Positions 43,585-52,933 of a DNA stretch of 64,000 nt are shown here, piece by piece. The notes under the pieces were generated by a model. That model was not told where the DNA came from, did no database searches, and saw only the letters and a program-made list of their open reading frames with translations. Origin of the DNA: Enterococcus_D sp050529585. Its GTDB lineage: Bacteria; Bacillota; Bacilli; Lactobacillales; Enterococcaceae. A program made the position numbers and the translations under genes. Within the stretch, counting starts at the first letter, position 1; the number at the start of each line of letters is the position of its first letter. The stretch lies in contig NZ_CP172882.1 of NCBI RefSeq assembly GCF_050529585.1, forward strand, positions 310,001 through 374,000, given 5' to 3'.

Positions 43585-45304
43585 ATTGATCAAACGCGTA
43601 TCGGCCATATCCATCGTGATGGCGGTCGTGTTTATGGTGATTCAAGTAGTGGCAGATCTGTATTTGCCAACATTGACATCAAATATTATCAACAACGGGG
43701 TTGCAACGGGTGATATCGATTATATTTGGAAAACTGGTTTTTATATGGTTGGTTTTTCAATGATCAGTATCTTGGCAGCATTAGGCAATACTTATTTTGC
43801 CACCCGTGAATCACAAAAATTAGGACAAAAATTACGTTCTGATATTTACCAAAAAGTCGAAAACTTTTCTGCTCGGGCATTTGATAAGTTCGGAACCGCA
43901 TCATTGATCACGCGGACCACAAATGACGTCAACCAAATTCAAATGGTGACGCAAATGTTCTTGCGGATGATGATCAATGCACCAATCACATTGATTGGCG
44001 CAAGTTTCTTGGCATACCAAAAAGATGCCCAATTGACACGGATTTTCCTAGTAGTCATTCCTGTCATGCTGGTATTGGTTGGCGGCATCATGTATTTTGC
44101 GGTTCCACTGTTCAAAAGCATGCAAAAGAAAACCGACCGCTTAAACTTGGTTTTTCGTGAAGGATTGACTGGTGTCCGAGTGATTCGGGCCTTTGACAAA
44201 ACAAAATATGAAGCCAATCGTTTTGACGATGCCAACAAAGATTACACCCAAACAGCCATTAAAGTAAATACGATCGTAGCGTTGATGATGCCGTTGATGA
44301 CATTGATCATGAGTGGGACCAATATTGCGATCACATGGTTTGGGGGTCACTATATTGCAGAAATGACCTTGGAAGTAGGGAATTTGATTGCTTTCATGAC
44401 CTATGCCATGCAAATCTTAATCAGCTTCATGATGTTATCTATGATTTTCGTTATGGTGCCAAGAGCGCAAGCATCTGCTGATCGGATCAATGAAGTCTTA
44501 AATGAAGAAGACGAGATCTTAGATCCCCAATCACCAGAAACATTGGCGTTGAAAGGCGATCAAGCTTCCTTACGCTTTGATCAGGTCAGCTATCGCTATC
44601 CAGGCGCCGAAAAATCAGCCCTAGAAGGCATTGATTTTGAAGCGAAATCTGGTGACTTTGTTGCAATCATTGGTGGTACAGGTTCTGGGAAAACAACATT
44701 GGTCAATTTATTGCCGCGTTTGTTTGATGTCGAAACGGGTGCTATCACAATCAATGAGACCAACATCGCCGCTGTGACCCAACATAATTTGAGAGAAGTC
44801 GTAGGTTTCGTCCCACAAAAAGCTGTCCTTTTCTCAGGCACGATTCGAGAAAATATGCGTTATGGGAAACCAGATGCAACAGAAGAAGAAATTTGGAAAG
44901 CTTTGGAAATCGCACAAGCCAAAGATTTTGTTTCAGCGCTTGAAGATGGACTTGAAAGTCGTGTTGAACAAGGCGGGGGCAATTTCTCTGGTGGACAACG
45001 GCAACGCTTAGCAATCGCTCGTGCGTTAGTCAAACAAGCTGACGTTTATGTTTTTGATGACTCTTTCTCTGCATTGGATTTCAAAACTGATGCCAATCTG
45101 CGGGCCGCTTTAAAACGGGATATGCAAGACAGTATCATGGTGGTAGTGGCACAACGGGTCAGTACAGTTATGGATGCTGATACGATCTTGGTCCTTGATG
45201 AAGGCCAGTTGGTAGGCAAAGGCAACCATGAAACTCTGTTAGGAGAAAATGAAACCTATCAAGAAATCGTTTCTTCACAATTGAGAGAGGAGGATCTTGC
45301 ATGA
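43577..45304 (+). CDS. Heterodimeric ABC multidrug exporter, subunit A (EfrA-like)
   Basis: 575 residues: six-helix membrane domain then nucleotide-binding domain with Walker A GGTGSGKTT and signature FSGGQRQRL. The residue after Walker B is Asp (VYVFDDSFSALD) where the catalytic Glu is expected, so this subunit holds the degenerate site; the partner has a normal Glu but a degenerate ISQGQ signature. The pair therefore forms one active and one inactive ATP site, as in LmrCD and EfrAB. Overlaps its partner by 4 bp. Confidence 0.93.
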   Translation: MIKLIKRVSAISIVMAVVFMVIQVVADLYLPTLTSNIINNGVATGDIDYIWKTGFYMVGFSMISILAALGNTYFATRESQKLGQKLRSDIYQKVENFSARAFDKFGTASLITRTTNDVNQIQMVTQMFLRMMINAPITLIGASFLAYQKDAQLTRIFLVVIPVMLVLVGGIMYFAVPLFKSMQKKTDRLNLVFREGLTGVRVIRAFDKTKYEANRFDDANKDYTQTAIKVNTIVALMMPLMTLIMSGTNIAITWFGGHYIAEMTLEVGNLIAFMTYAMQILISFMMLSMIFVMVPRAQASADRINEVLNEEDEILDPQSPETLALKGDQASLRFDQVSYRYPGAEKSALEGIDFEAKSGDFVAIIGGTGSGKTTLVNLLPRLFDVETGAITINETNIAAVTQHNLREVVGFVPQKAVLFSGTIRENMRYGKPDATEEEIWKALEIAQAKDFVSALEDGLESRVEQGGGNFSGGQRQRLAIARALVKQADVYVFDDSFSALDFKTDANLRAALKRDMQDSIMVVVAQRVSTVMDADTILVLDEGQLVGKGNHETLLGENETYQEIVSSQLREEDLA

Positions 45305-47187
45305 GTGAAAAGAAAACCAACACAAATCAAAGCCACCGCGGTGGACCAATGGGTGGCGGACCTGGGCGAAATATAGGGGCCAAAGGACCAAAAGCCAAGA
45401 ATTTCTGGGGCACGGTTAAACGGCTCTTCGGCTATATGTCCAAACGGTCAATGGCGATCATCGCTGTATTCGTCTTAGCTATTGCTGCCGTTATTTTCCA
45501 AATCCAAACACCAAAGATCTTAGGGGAAGCTACCACTGAAATTTTTAAAGGGGTAATGATTGGTGCACAACAAATGCAAGCCGGTCAAACAGTCACTGAA
45601 TTTCCTATCGATTTTGATAAAGTCGCTCAAATTATTTTGATCGCGATCGGTATGTACGTGATTTCTGCCGTCTTTAACTTCTTGCAACAGTTCATTATGA
45701 CCCGAGTTTCTCAACGGACAGTCTATGAATTGCGTCGTGATTTAGATGAAAAAATGAACCGTTTACCGATTTCTTATTATGATACGCACTCAAACGGGGA
45801 TATCATGTCTCGGGCAATCAATGATATGGATAACATTGCCAGCACATTGCAACAAAACTTGACCCAATTTATTACCAGTATCGTGACCTTTGTCGGTGTA
45901 TTGTGGATGATGTTGACGATTAGTTGGCAATTGACCTTAGTCGCATTGGCGACTGTACCATTAAGCTTGATCGTCGTGATGATCGTGGCACCAAAATCGC
46001 AAAAATTCTTTGCCGCGCAACAAAAAAGTTTGGGTTTGTTGAATGACCAAGTAGAAGAAACTTATGGCGGCCATACAGTCGTCAAAACCTTCAACCATGA
46101 AGCTGCCGACCAAGTTGTTTTTGAAGAAGAAAACGATCGTTTGTATGCAGCCGGTTGGAAAGCACAATTTATCTCAGCGATCATTATGCCTCTAATGAAC
46201 TTCATCAAAAACTTAGGCTATGTTTTTGTTGCTGTTCTTGGCGGGATCAAAGTAGCCAATGGGAATATGACATTAGGGGATGTACAAGCATTCTTGCAAT
46301 ATACCAATCAATTCTCACAACCAATCACGCAAATTGCCAGCTTATTGAATACGATCCAATCAACGGTTGCTTCTGCTGAACGGGTCTTTGAAGTCCTCGA
46401 TGAAGAAGAAATGACCGATGACGTTTCTGGATTGCCAGTGGAAGATACCGAATATAAAGTACGTTTTGACCATGTCCAATTTGGTTACAGCCCAGACAAA
46501 TTATTGATGACTGACTTCAATTTAGATGTCAAAGCCGGAGAGATGGTGGCTATTGTTGGACCAACGGGTGCGGGTAAAACCACATTGATCAACTTGTTGG
46601 AACGCTTCTATGATGTCAGCGGCGGTAGTATTCGTTATGATGGCAAGGATACCCGTGATTTGACTCGGGACGAATTGCGCAGCAATATCTCCATGGTTTT
46701 ACAAGATACTTGGCTATTTACAGGATCCATCTATGACAATATTCATTACGGCAATGAACAAGCAACCAAAGAGCAAGTGATTGCTGCAGCCAAAGCAGCC
46801 CATGTGGATGACTTTGTCCGTAAATTGCCTGAAGGGTATGATACAGTCTTGAATGAAGAAGCCAGCAATATTTCTCAAGGACAACGGCAACTGATCACTA
46901 TCGCCCGGGCATTCTTGGCGGATCCAGATGTCTTGATCTTAGATGAAGCAACATCAAGTGTTGATACTCGAACAGAAATCTTGATCCAAAAAGCGATGGG
47001 ACGTTTGTTAGAAAACAGAACCAGCTTCGTGGTTGCCCATCGTCTATCAACGATTCGTGACGCGGATAATATCATTGTGATGAACCATGGATCGATCGTT
47101 GAAACAGGAAATCATGAATCATTGATGGCCCAAAACGGCTTCTATGCGGACCTTTATAATAGTCAGTTTTCAGAAGACGCTGCATAA
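45301..47187 (+). CDS. Heterodimeric ABC multidrug exporter, subunit B (EfrB-like)
   Basis: 628 residues with a Gly/Pro-rich cytoplasmic N-terminus (HRGGPMGGGPGRNIGAKGPK), six helices and a nucleotide-binding domain: Walker A GPTGAGKTT, Walker B LILDEATSSVD with catalytic Glu, and a degenerate signature ISQGQRQL. It complements the Asp-containing partner. EfrAB of E. faecalis exports dyes and antibiotics; this pair is similar in order and features. A terminator follows. Confidence 0.93.
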   Translation: MSEKKTNTNQSHRGGPMGGGPGRNIGAKGPKAKNFWGTVKRLFGYMSKRSMAIIAVFVLAIAAVIFQIQTPKILGEATTEIFKGVMIGAQQMQAGQTVTEFPIDFDKVAQIILIAIGMYVISAVFNFLQQFIMTRVSQRTVYELRRDLDEKMNRLPISYYDTHSNGDIMSRAINDMDNIASTLQQNLTQFITSIVTFVGVLWMMLTISWQLTLVALATVPLSLIVVMIVAPKSQKFFAAQQKSLGLLNDQVEETYGGHTVVKTFNHEAADQVVFEEENDRLYAAGWKAQFISAIIMPLMNFIKNLGYVFVAVLGGIKVANGNMTLGDVQAFLQYTNQFSQPITQIASLLNTIQSTVASAERVFEVLDEEEMTDDVSGLPVEDTEYKVRFDHVQFGYSPDKLLMTDFNLDVKAGEMVAIVGPTGAGKTTLINLLERFYDVSGGSIRYDGKDTRDLTRDELRSNISMVLQDTWLFTGSIYDNIHYGNEQATKEQVIAAAKAAHVDDFVRKLPEGYDTVLNEEASNISQGQRQLITIARAFLADPDVLILDEATSSVDTRTEILIQKAMGRLLENRTSFVVAHRLSTIRDADNIIVMNHGSIVETGNHESLMAQNGFYADLYNSQFSEDAA

Positions 47188-47225
47188 GGAAATATCATGC
47201 ATAAATAAATAGAATAAAAGTTTAT

Positions 47226-47264
47226 AAAAAATCAGTTAGACGCCTATCTAACTGATTTTTTTTT
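47226..47264 (+). terminator. Terminator of the efrAB-like operon
   Basis: ATCAGTTAG / CTAACTGAT arms with an 8-nt loop, A5 before and a T9 run after. Confidence 0.88.
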
Positions 47265-47350
47265 GTGGATATTTTTATCTTCGCAAAAGCTGAAAACGCA
47301 CTTTTTAAAGAGATGATTCAGCTGGCAAATCGTTTCAATTGATGGTTTTT

Positions 47351-47366
47351 TTGAATAAATATTGAT
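47351..47366. promoter_or_regulatory. ARG-box-like operator upstream of argD
   Basis: TTGAATAAATATTGAT matches WTGAATWWWWATTCAW at 15 of 16 positions. A weaker copy follows at 47371-47386. ArgR/AhrC-type repressor site. Confidence 0.6.
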
Positions 47367-47401
47367 GAATCGTAAATAAATATTGCTAAATATAGGGATT
47401 T

Positions 47402-47419
47402 TATGTATATTAATACATA
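47402..47419. repeat. Inverted repeat near the argD start
   Basis: TATGTAT, ATTA, ATACATA. Possible second arginine operator or hairpin just before the argD ribosome site. Confidence 0.45.
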
Positions 47420-47439
47420 AAACGAAAGAGCGTGGTAGC

Positions 47440-48606
47440 ATGAGTCACTTATTTCCTAATTACAATAGACTCCCTTTTGAGATTGTCGAAGGCCGAGGCA
47501 GTTACGTCAAAGATGAACATGGACAACAATATCTGGATTTTACAAGCGGGATCGGTGTGGTCAATTTGGGGTATGGGCATCCGGTCGTTCAGCAAGCACT
47601 ATTGAAACAAGCAGATACACTTTGGCATATGCCTAACCTATACAACAGTCAACTGCAAGAAACCGTGGCCACCCAATTGGTGCAGCAGATACCCTTGTCG
47701 CAAGATTATGCTGTCTATTTTTGCAATAGTGGTGCGGAAGCGAATGAAGCTGCTTTGAAATTAGCACGCAAAGCAACGGGTCGGACACAGATCATCAGTT
47801 TCCAACAATCCTTCCATGGACGCACATTTGGTGCAATGACAGCGACAGGACAAGAGGTGATCCATGAAGGGTTTGGACCATTGGTACCCGGATTTACCTA
47901 TCTGCCTTATAACGATGCAGCGGTATTGGCTGCTGCTTTTACGGACGATACAGCTGCTGTCATTTTAGAATTGGTACAAGGAGAAGGCGGTGTGATTCCA
48001 GCCGAGAAAAAATGGGTACGGGCAGTAGCAGACCTCTGTAAAGAAAATGGTACGTTGTTGATCATTGATGAGATTCAAACAGGTATTGGCCGTACTGGCA
48101 CGTTTTATGCCTTTGAACAATACGGGATCGAGCCAGATATTTTCACATTGGCCAAAGGATTGGGCAATGGGATGCCTGTGGGTGCGATGGTAGGTAAAGC
48201 AGCATTAAAAACGGCTTTTGGACCGGGAAGTCACGGGTCGACATTTGGCGGCAATAAATTAGCGCTGGCTGCGGCTTCTGCGGTTTGTCAGCTGATTGCC
48301 GACGAAGCGATTCAGCGCAATGTCCAGGCACGTAGTGAACAATTACTGACCGGCTTAAAAGACTTGCCCGCCGTGAAAGACCTTCGAGGAAAAGGGTTGA
48401 TGATCGGACTGGTTTTAGCAGACGCGGATACCTTGCAGCAAGTCATCAAACAACTAAGAGAAGCGCAACTGTTGGCGTTGAAAGCTGGTAGTCGGGTGCT
48501 GCGATTATTGCCCCCCTTAACCATCACGGAGGATGAAACAGCTGCAGGTATCGCCATTCTTAGACAGGTGCTGACGCAAGACCAGTTTGCTGCAAGGAAT
48601 GTATAA
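47440..48606 (+). CDS. argD: Acetylornithine aminotransferase
   Basis: 388 residues from ATG 47440 (MSHLFPNYNRLPFEIVEGRG). Class-III aminotransferase signs: FCNSGAEANEAALKLARKAT, SFHGRTFGAM, LLIIDEIQTGIGRTGTFYAF, and the PLP-lysine in FTLAKGLGNGMP. It converts N-acetylglutamate semialdehyde to N-acetylornithine in arginine synthesis. It sits before argCJB in the same direction but with separate ARG-box-like promoter regions, and its ribosome site is weak. Confidence 0.94.
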   Translation: MSHLFPNYNRLPFEIVEGRGSYVKDEHGQQYLDFTSGIGVVNLGYGHPVVQQALLKQADTLWHMPNLYNSQLQETVATQLVQQIPLSQDYAVYFCNSGAEANEAALKLARKATGRTQIISFQQSFHGRTFGAMTATGQEVIHEGFGPLVPGFTYLPYNDAAVLAAAFTDDTAAVILELVQGEGGVIPAEKKWVRAVADLCKENGTLLIIDEIQTGIGRTGTFYAFEQYGIEPDIFTLAKGLGNGMPVGAMVGKAALKTAFGPGSHGSTFGGNKLALAAASAVCQLIADEAIQRNVQARSEQLLTGLKDLPAVKDLRGKGLMIGLVLADADTLQQVIKQLREAQLLALKAGSRVLRLLPPLTITEDETAAGIAILRQVLTQDQFAARNV

Positions 48607-48650
48607 AAAAACGGAGAATGGCGGTAAAGACGAATAAATCACTGAATTTC

Positions 48651-48666
48651 TTGAATATATTTATAA
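48651..48666. promoter_or_regulatory. ARG-box-like operator upstream of argC
   Basis: TTGAATATATTTATAA resembles the ARG box (about 13 of 16 positions) and lies just before the argC promoter. Confidence 0.5.
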
Positions 48667-48673
48667 ATAACCG

Positions 48674-48702
48674 TTGACTTCTCTTTGAGAGTTGCCTATA
48701 AT
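48674..48702 (+). promoter_or_regulatory. Promoter of argCJB
   Basis: TTGACT, 17 bp, TATAAT. Confidence 0.85.
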
Positions 48703-48735
48703 CGTAAGTAATTTATCGCAAGGAGGAAGAAACGT

Positions 48736-49758
48736 TTGAAAGCAGCAATCGTTGGTGTAACAGGATATACTGGGATTGAATTGGTTCGATTGATCCAACA
48801 GCATCCCGTGTTGACAGTGGGTACGATCCATAGTCATACGATGCATGAACATGCAAAAAAAATGTATCCTCATTTGGGTGGTTTTGTGGATCAAGATATT
48901 TTGCCTTACGATGCCCAATATATTCAGCAAGAAAATGAGCTGGTCTTTTTTGCCACCCCAGCTGGTATCAGCAAAAAATTGGCAGCGGATTTTGTGGACG
49001 CTGGCTTTCCTGTGATCGACTTATCTGGCGATCTGCGTTTAAAAGATCCTTTGACCTATCAAGAGTGGTATCAAAAAGAAGCTGCTGATGAAGCCTTGTT
49101 GGCGAAAGCCGAATATGTGGTGCCAGAGTTCACCGTCCCTCAAGGGAATTTGATTGCTAACCCCGGGTGCTATGCGACTGCGGCCATTTTAGCGGCAGCA
49201 CCGATTCTCCAAAATGATTGGTTAGCTGGCACCCTGATTTTTGACGGCAAATCAGGGCTGTCTGGTGCCGGTAAATCTTTGACAGATAGCAGTCATTATG
49301 TGTGTGCCTCAGAAAACATGACAATGTATAAAATAAATCAACATCAGCATATTCCTGAAATCCTGCAACAATTGCGACAATGGGATCCAACGCTGCAACA
49401 TATCCAGTTTTCAACGAGTTTGATTCCCGTGAAACGTGGAATCTTTATGACGCTCTATGCGCCTGTCAAAAGAACTGTGACAGAGATCGACATATATCAG
49501 CAATTTTTGGCAACGTACGAGCATGCAGCTTTTGTCAGAGTACAGCCATTAGGGAAAATGCCGGAATTGCGACAAGTCACGGCAACCAACTTTTGTGATA
49601 TTGGCCTATCTTTGAATCCGGACACGCACATAGTGACGATTGTGGCGGTGATCGACAATTTAGGCAAAGGGGCTGCAGGGCAAGCAATCCAAACCTTTAA
49701 TCGTTGGGCAGGTCTTTCAGAAACTGCAGGGTTGCTGCAAGTACCGATTTATCCTTGA
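48736..49758 (+). CDS. argC: N-acetyl-gamma-glutamyl-phosphate reductase
   Basis: 340 residues, starting at TTG with AGGAGGAAG upstream. NADP-binding AAIVGVTGYTGIELVRLIQQ, the catalytic Cys in NPGCYATAAIL (about 145), and SGLSGAGKSL identify ArgC. It makes N-acetylglutamate semialdehyde. First gene of argCJB; the weak TTG start may lower its level relative to argJ. Confidence 0.95.
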   Translation: MKAAIVGVTGYTGIELVRLIQQHPVLTVGTIHSHTMHEHAKKMYPHLGGFVDQDILPYDAQYIQQENELVFFATPAGISKKLAADFVDAGFPVIDLSGDLRLKDPLTYQEWYQKEAADEALLAKAEYVVPEFTVPQGNLIANPGCYATAAILAAAPILQNDWLAGTLIFDGKSGLSGAGKSLTDSSHYVCASENMTMYKINQHQHIPEILQQLRQWDPTLQHIQFSTSLIPVKRGIFMTLYAPVKRTVTEIDIYQQFLATYEHAAFVRVQPLGKMPELRQVTATNFCDIGLSLNPDTHIVTIVAVIDNLGKGAAGQAIQTFNRWAGLSETAGLLQVPIYP

Positions 49759-49815
49759 TCACATAAGAGAAATACAAATAAAGAACACGCGCACGAGAAG
49801 CAGGAGGAAAAGAGT

Positions 49816-51006
49816 ATGGAAGTCATAGCCGGGAACATTGCGTCGCCAAAAGGATTTTATGCAGACGGGATCCATTGCGGGTTAAAAAAAACCAAAGTTG
49901 ATTTGGGTTGGATCGTGTCAGAAGTGCCTGCCAACGCGGCAGCGGTTTTTACCACCAATCAAGTACAAGCCGCACCCATCAAAGTAACCAAAGAAAAGAT
50001 GGATTCAGGGCAGCTGCGAGGGGTGATTGTCAACGCCGGTAATGCAAATGCCTGTACAGGAGAACAAGGTTATCGTAACGCACAGCAGATGGTGCGAGCT
50101 GCAGCAAACAAACTGGCGGTACCATCTGATCAAATCGCTGTCGCTTCTACGGGAATCATCGGTCGGCAATTACCGATGGAGAAAGTGGCGAAGGGAATCG
50201 CTAAACTGCAAAAAGCGGGTGATCCCCAAGCCTTCCAAAAAGCGATTTTGACTACGGATCTAACTGAAAAAAGTATTGTGATCCAAAGTCAGATCGGCGG
50301 CAAAACAGTGACTATGGCAGGTTGTGCCAAAGGGTCAGGGATGATCCATCCCAATATGGCTACGATGTTGGCTTTTGTCACGACAGACGCAGCAATCCCT
50401 GCAGATCTGCTGCAAAAGCTCCTCAAAGAGCTGACAGAAGTAACCTTCAATCAAATTACTGTCGACGGCGATACATCCACCAATGATATGGTGTTCGTGC
50501 TAGCCAATGGTTTAGCCGGTCAGCGGGCACTTCAAGAAGAGACATCAGACTATGAAACCTTCAAAAAGATGTTTCAACACGTGTTGACAGCATTAGCCAA
50601 AGCAATTGCCCAAGACGGCGAAGGCGCCACCAAACTGATTGAAGCCAGAACAACCGGTGCAGTGACCAATGAAGCGGCACGTATGATCAGCAAAACGATC
50701 GTTGGTTCGCCATTGGTCAAAACCGCTTTGTTTGGCAAAGACCCCAACTGGGGGAGGGTGCTGTGTGCTGTAGGCTATAGCGGTCAGACCATCGATCCGG
50801 ATGCTCTTTCGATCTCACTAGCTGGAATCAATGTGTTTCAGTCAGGGATGCCAATCACTTTTGATGAGGCAAAGATGCAAGAGCAGTTAGCGAAACCAGA
50901 AATCGAGATCTTGGTCACGTTAGAAGAAGGGACCGGGCAAGGCGTGGCTTGGGGGTGTGATTTGACGTATGACTATGTCAAAATCAACGCCTTGTATCAT
51001 ACTTAA
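49816..51006 (+). CDS. argJ: Bifunctional ornithine acetyltransferase / N-acetylglutamate synthase
   Basis: 396 residues. The self-cleavage site lies in KGSGMIHPNMATMLAF (Thr about 183), producing two subunits; VDGDTSTNDMV and GKDPNWGRVL are further ArgJ blocks. It recycles the acetyl group between ornithine and glutamate. Ribosome site AGGAGG. It is 57 bp after argC and 19 bp before argB. Confidence 0.96.
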   Translation: MEVIAGNIASPKGFYADGIHCGLKKTKVDLGWIVSEVPANAAAVFTTNQVQAAPIKVTKEKMDSGQLRGVIVNAGNANACTGEQGYRNAQQMVRAAANKLAVPSDQIAVASTGIIGRQLPMEKVAKGIAKLQKAGDPQAFQKAILTTDLTEKSIVIQSQIGGKTVTMAGCAKGSGMIHPNMATMLAFVTTDAAIPADLLQKLLKELTEVTFNQITVDGDTSTNDMVFVLANGLAGQRALQEETSDYETFKKMFQHVLTALAKAIAQDGEGATKLIEARTTGAVTNEAARMISKTIVGSPLVKTALFGKDPNWGRVLCAVGYSGQTIDPDALSISLAGINVFQSGMPITFDEAKMQEQLAKPEIEILVTLEEGTGQGVAWGCDLTYDYVKINALYHT

Positions 51007-51025
51007 TCAAAGGAGGCGTATCAGG

Positions 51026-51784
51026 ATGGAAACGATCGTAATCAAAATTGGCGGCGTGGCTTCGGATAATTTAACAGATGATTTTTTTCATACAGTGCAG
51101 ACTTGGCAAGCTGCCGGTAAGAAAGTTGTGGTTGTTCATGGCGGCGGACATTATATTTCAGAAATGATGGGGAAAATGGCACTGCCAGTCACCATCAAAA
51201 ACGGGTTGCGGGTAACTGATGCGCAAACCTTGGAAGTGACCCGCATGGTTCTTTTGGGACAAGTTCAACCAATGATCACCACACTTTTTCAAAAAGCCGG
51301 CTTGCAAGCTATTGGGCTAAATGCTGGATGCGATCAACTGATCACAGGTCAAGTCATCGATGAAGCCTATTTAGGTTTTGTGGGTCAAGTGGCGCAAATC
51401 AATACCGCATTATTGCAATTACTGATACAAAAGCAGCATATCCCTGTGATTGCTCCGCTAGGGATCACTGAATCGGGACGGTGGTTGAATATCAATGCAG
51501 ATGAAGTGGCCTGTCAGATAGCAGCCAGTCTGCAAGCAGAAAAGTTATTTCTTTTGACAGATGTACCAGGGATCAAGAAAGAAAACAACTGGTTGCAAAA
51601 GGTTACACTGGCTGAGATGGATGCTTTGATTGAAGCAAATATTGTGACCGGCGGTATGCTGCCGAAAGTTCGTAGTGCACAAAAAGCTTTATTATCAGGG
51701 GTTTCCACCGTCTGTATTACCGATCAAATCGGTCATGCAGGAACAGAGATTCTTGGGGTGGATCAAGTGGCAGTCACTGCTTGA
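51026..51784 (+). CDS. argB: Acetylglutamate kinase
   Basis: 252 residues from ATG 51026 (METIVIKIGGVASDN), AAAGGAGG upstream. The amino-acid kinase core KIGG, VVVHGGGHYIS, and LNINADEVACQIA, LLTDVPGI near 170 support ArgB. It phosphorylates N-acetylglutamate. The window shows no carAB, argF, argG or argH, so the rest of the pathway lies elsewhere. Confidence 0.95.
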   Translation: METIVIKIGGVASDNLTDDFFHTVQTWQAAGKKVVVVHGGGHYISEMMGKMALPVTIKNGLRVTDAQTLEVTRMVLLGQVQPMITTLFQKAGLQAIGLNAGCDQLITGQVIDEAYLGFVGQVAQINTALLQLLIQKQHIPVIAPLGITESGRWLNINADEVACQIAASLQAEKLFLLTDVPGIKKENNWLQKVTLAEMDALIEANIVTGGMLPKVRSAQKALLSGVSTVCITDQIGHAGTEILGVDQVAVTA

Positions 51785-51971
51785 GTGATCGCTGATCAAC
51801 ATATTCAGCAAGTATTTGCTTCATGAAAATACGTATGTAAATGGCTATTTGTTATTTATGAGGTTTTCTTTCTTTTCATGCAAAAAAAATTGTATTTTTG
51901 ACATAGATTTCATTTGCTAGAATGGATTTTTATCAGTACAATGAGTACAAATGCAAGTAGGGGGAGAAAAA

Positions 51972-52811
51972 ATGACAGATTTTTTATTGGGGAGCAGCAC
52001 CAAATTATTGACTGTTGCAATTCGTGTCAAAGACCGTGATCAAGCGATCCTGTTTTATCGCGATATCTTAGGGTTCGAACTAAAAAGAGAAGAAAATGAA
52101 TTAGCCATTTTTGGTTATAATGGAGACGCCAAAGAAGTTTTATGGTTAGAAGAAAGCCCAAGAGCAACTGACCATTCAGGTGAAATCAAAAAAATGCAAC
52201 GCATTGTATTGGCAGTAGCGTCTTTAGCTGAAGCGGCAACAATTGCTAAAAATGTACAGCAACGGGATCTGAAATTTGAAGATATATTGTTTGAAAACAA
52301 TCAATTAGGCTTTACACTAGCTGATCCAGAAGGAAATCTGATCGAAGTGTGTTATACAGCAAAAGATAAAGAAACAGTGCCCAGCAATGAAGTAGACTTG
52401 ATCAATGCAGCACCTAAAAAGCCAGCGAAACTTTCGGCAGATGTTCGTTTTGGTAAATTATATTTACATGTCAGCGATTTGGCTAAGGAACAAGCATTTT
52501 TAGAAGATGTATTGGGATTGAAGACCCAAGAAGCTGAAAAACAGGCCTTTCTTTTGAATGATGGCGATTTTCAAGTTGGTTTAACACAAGCCCAAGGAGG
52601 CACCATTGATTTACCGACCCACGAAGTATTAGGTTTGGACTTCCTGAAAATCTCGATCAGTCAAGAAGATCTTGATAGCTTAGAAAAACATCTAACGAAT
52701 GAAAATCAAGAATTTTTTATTGATAAAAAACGTAAATTATTAACAACTTATGATGCAATCGGCATTGAATGGTGGTTTATCGTTCAAAAAGAGCTAGTGG
52801 TTTGCAACTAA
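51972..52811 (+). CDS. CppA-like protein with glyoxalase (VOC) N-terminal domain
   Basis: 279 residues from ATG 51972 (AGGGGGAG upstream). The N-terminal VOC half reads AIRVKDRDQAILFYRDILGF and KEVLWLEESPRA, matching the CppA family of streptococci and enterococci, once described as complement-C3-degrading but now doubted; the C-terminal half (about 150-279) is a second VOC-like domain (FGKLYLHVSDLAKEQAF). Metal-ligand residues of true glyoxalases were not established. Function is uncertain. Confidence 0.75.
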   Translation: MTDFLLGSSTKLLTVAIRVKDRDQAILFYRDILGFELKREENELAIFGYNGDAKEVLWLEESPRATDHSGEIKKMQRIVLAVASLAEAATIAKNVQQRDLKFEDILFENNQLGFTLADPEGNLIEVCYTAKDKETVPSNEVDLINAAPKKPAKLSADVRFGKLYLHVSDLAKEQAFLEDVLGLKTQEAEKQAFLLNDGDFQVGLTQAQGGTIDLPTHEVLGLDFLKISISQEDLDSLEKHLTNENQEFFIDKKRKLLTTYDAIGIEWWFIVQKELVVCN

Positions 52812-52824
52812 TATATGGAATCAT

Positions 52825-52858
52825 AAGATACTATCCCATGAGGGCAGTATCTTTTTTT
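52825..52858 (+). terminator. Terminator after the CppA-like gene
   Basis: AAGATACT / AGTATCTT arms then T7. Confidence 0.8.
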
Positions 52859-52933
52859 GACTGGTGGATGTTGAATGAAAAAAAACATGCTAAGGTAAAG
52901 TGAGGAAAAATCGAAAGAAAGCAAGGAATGCGC

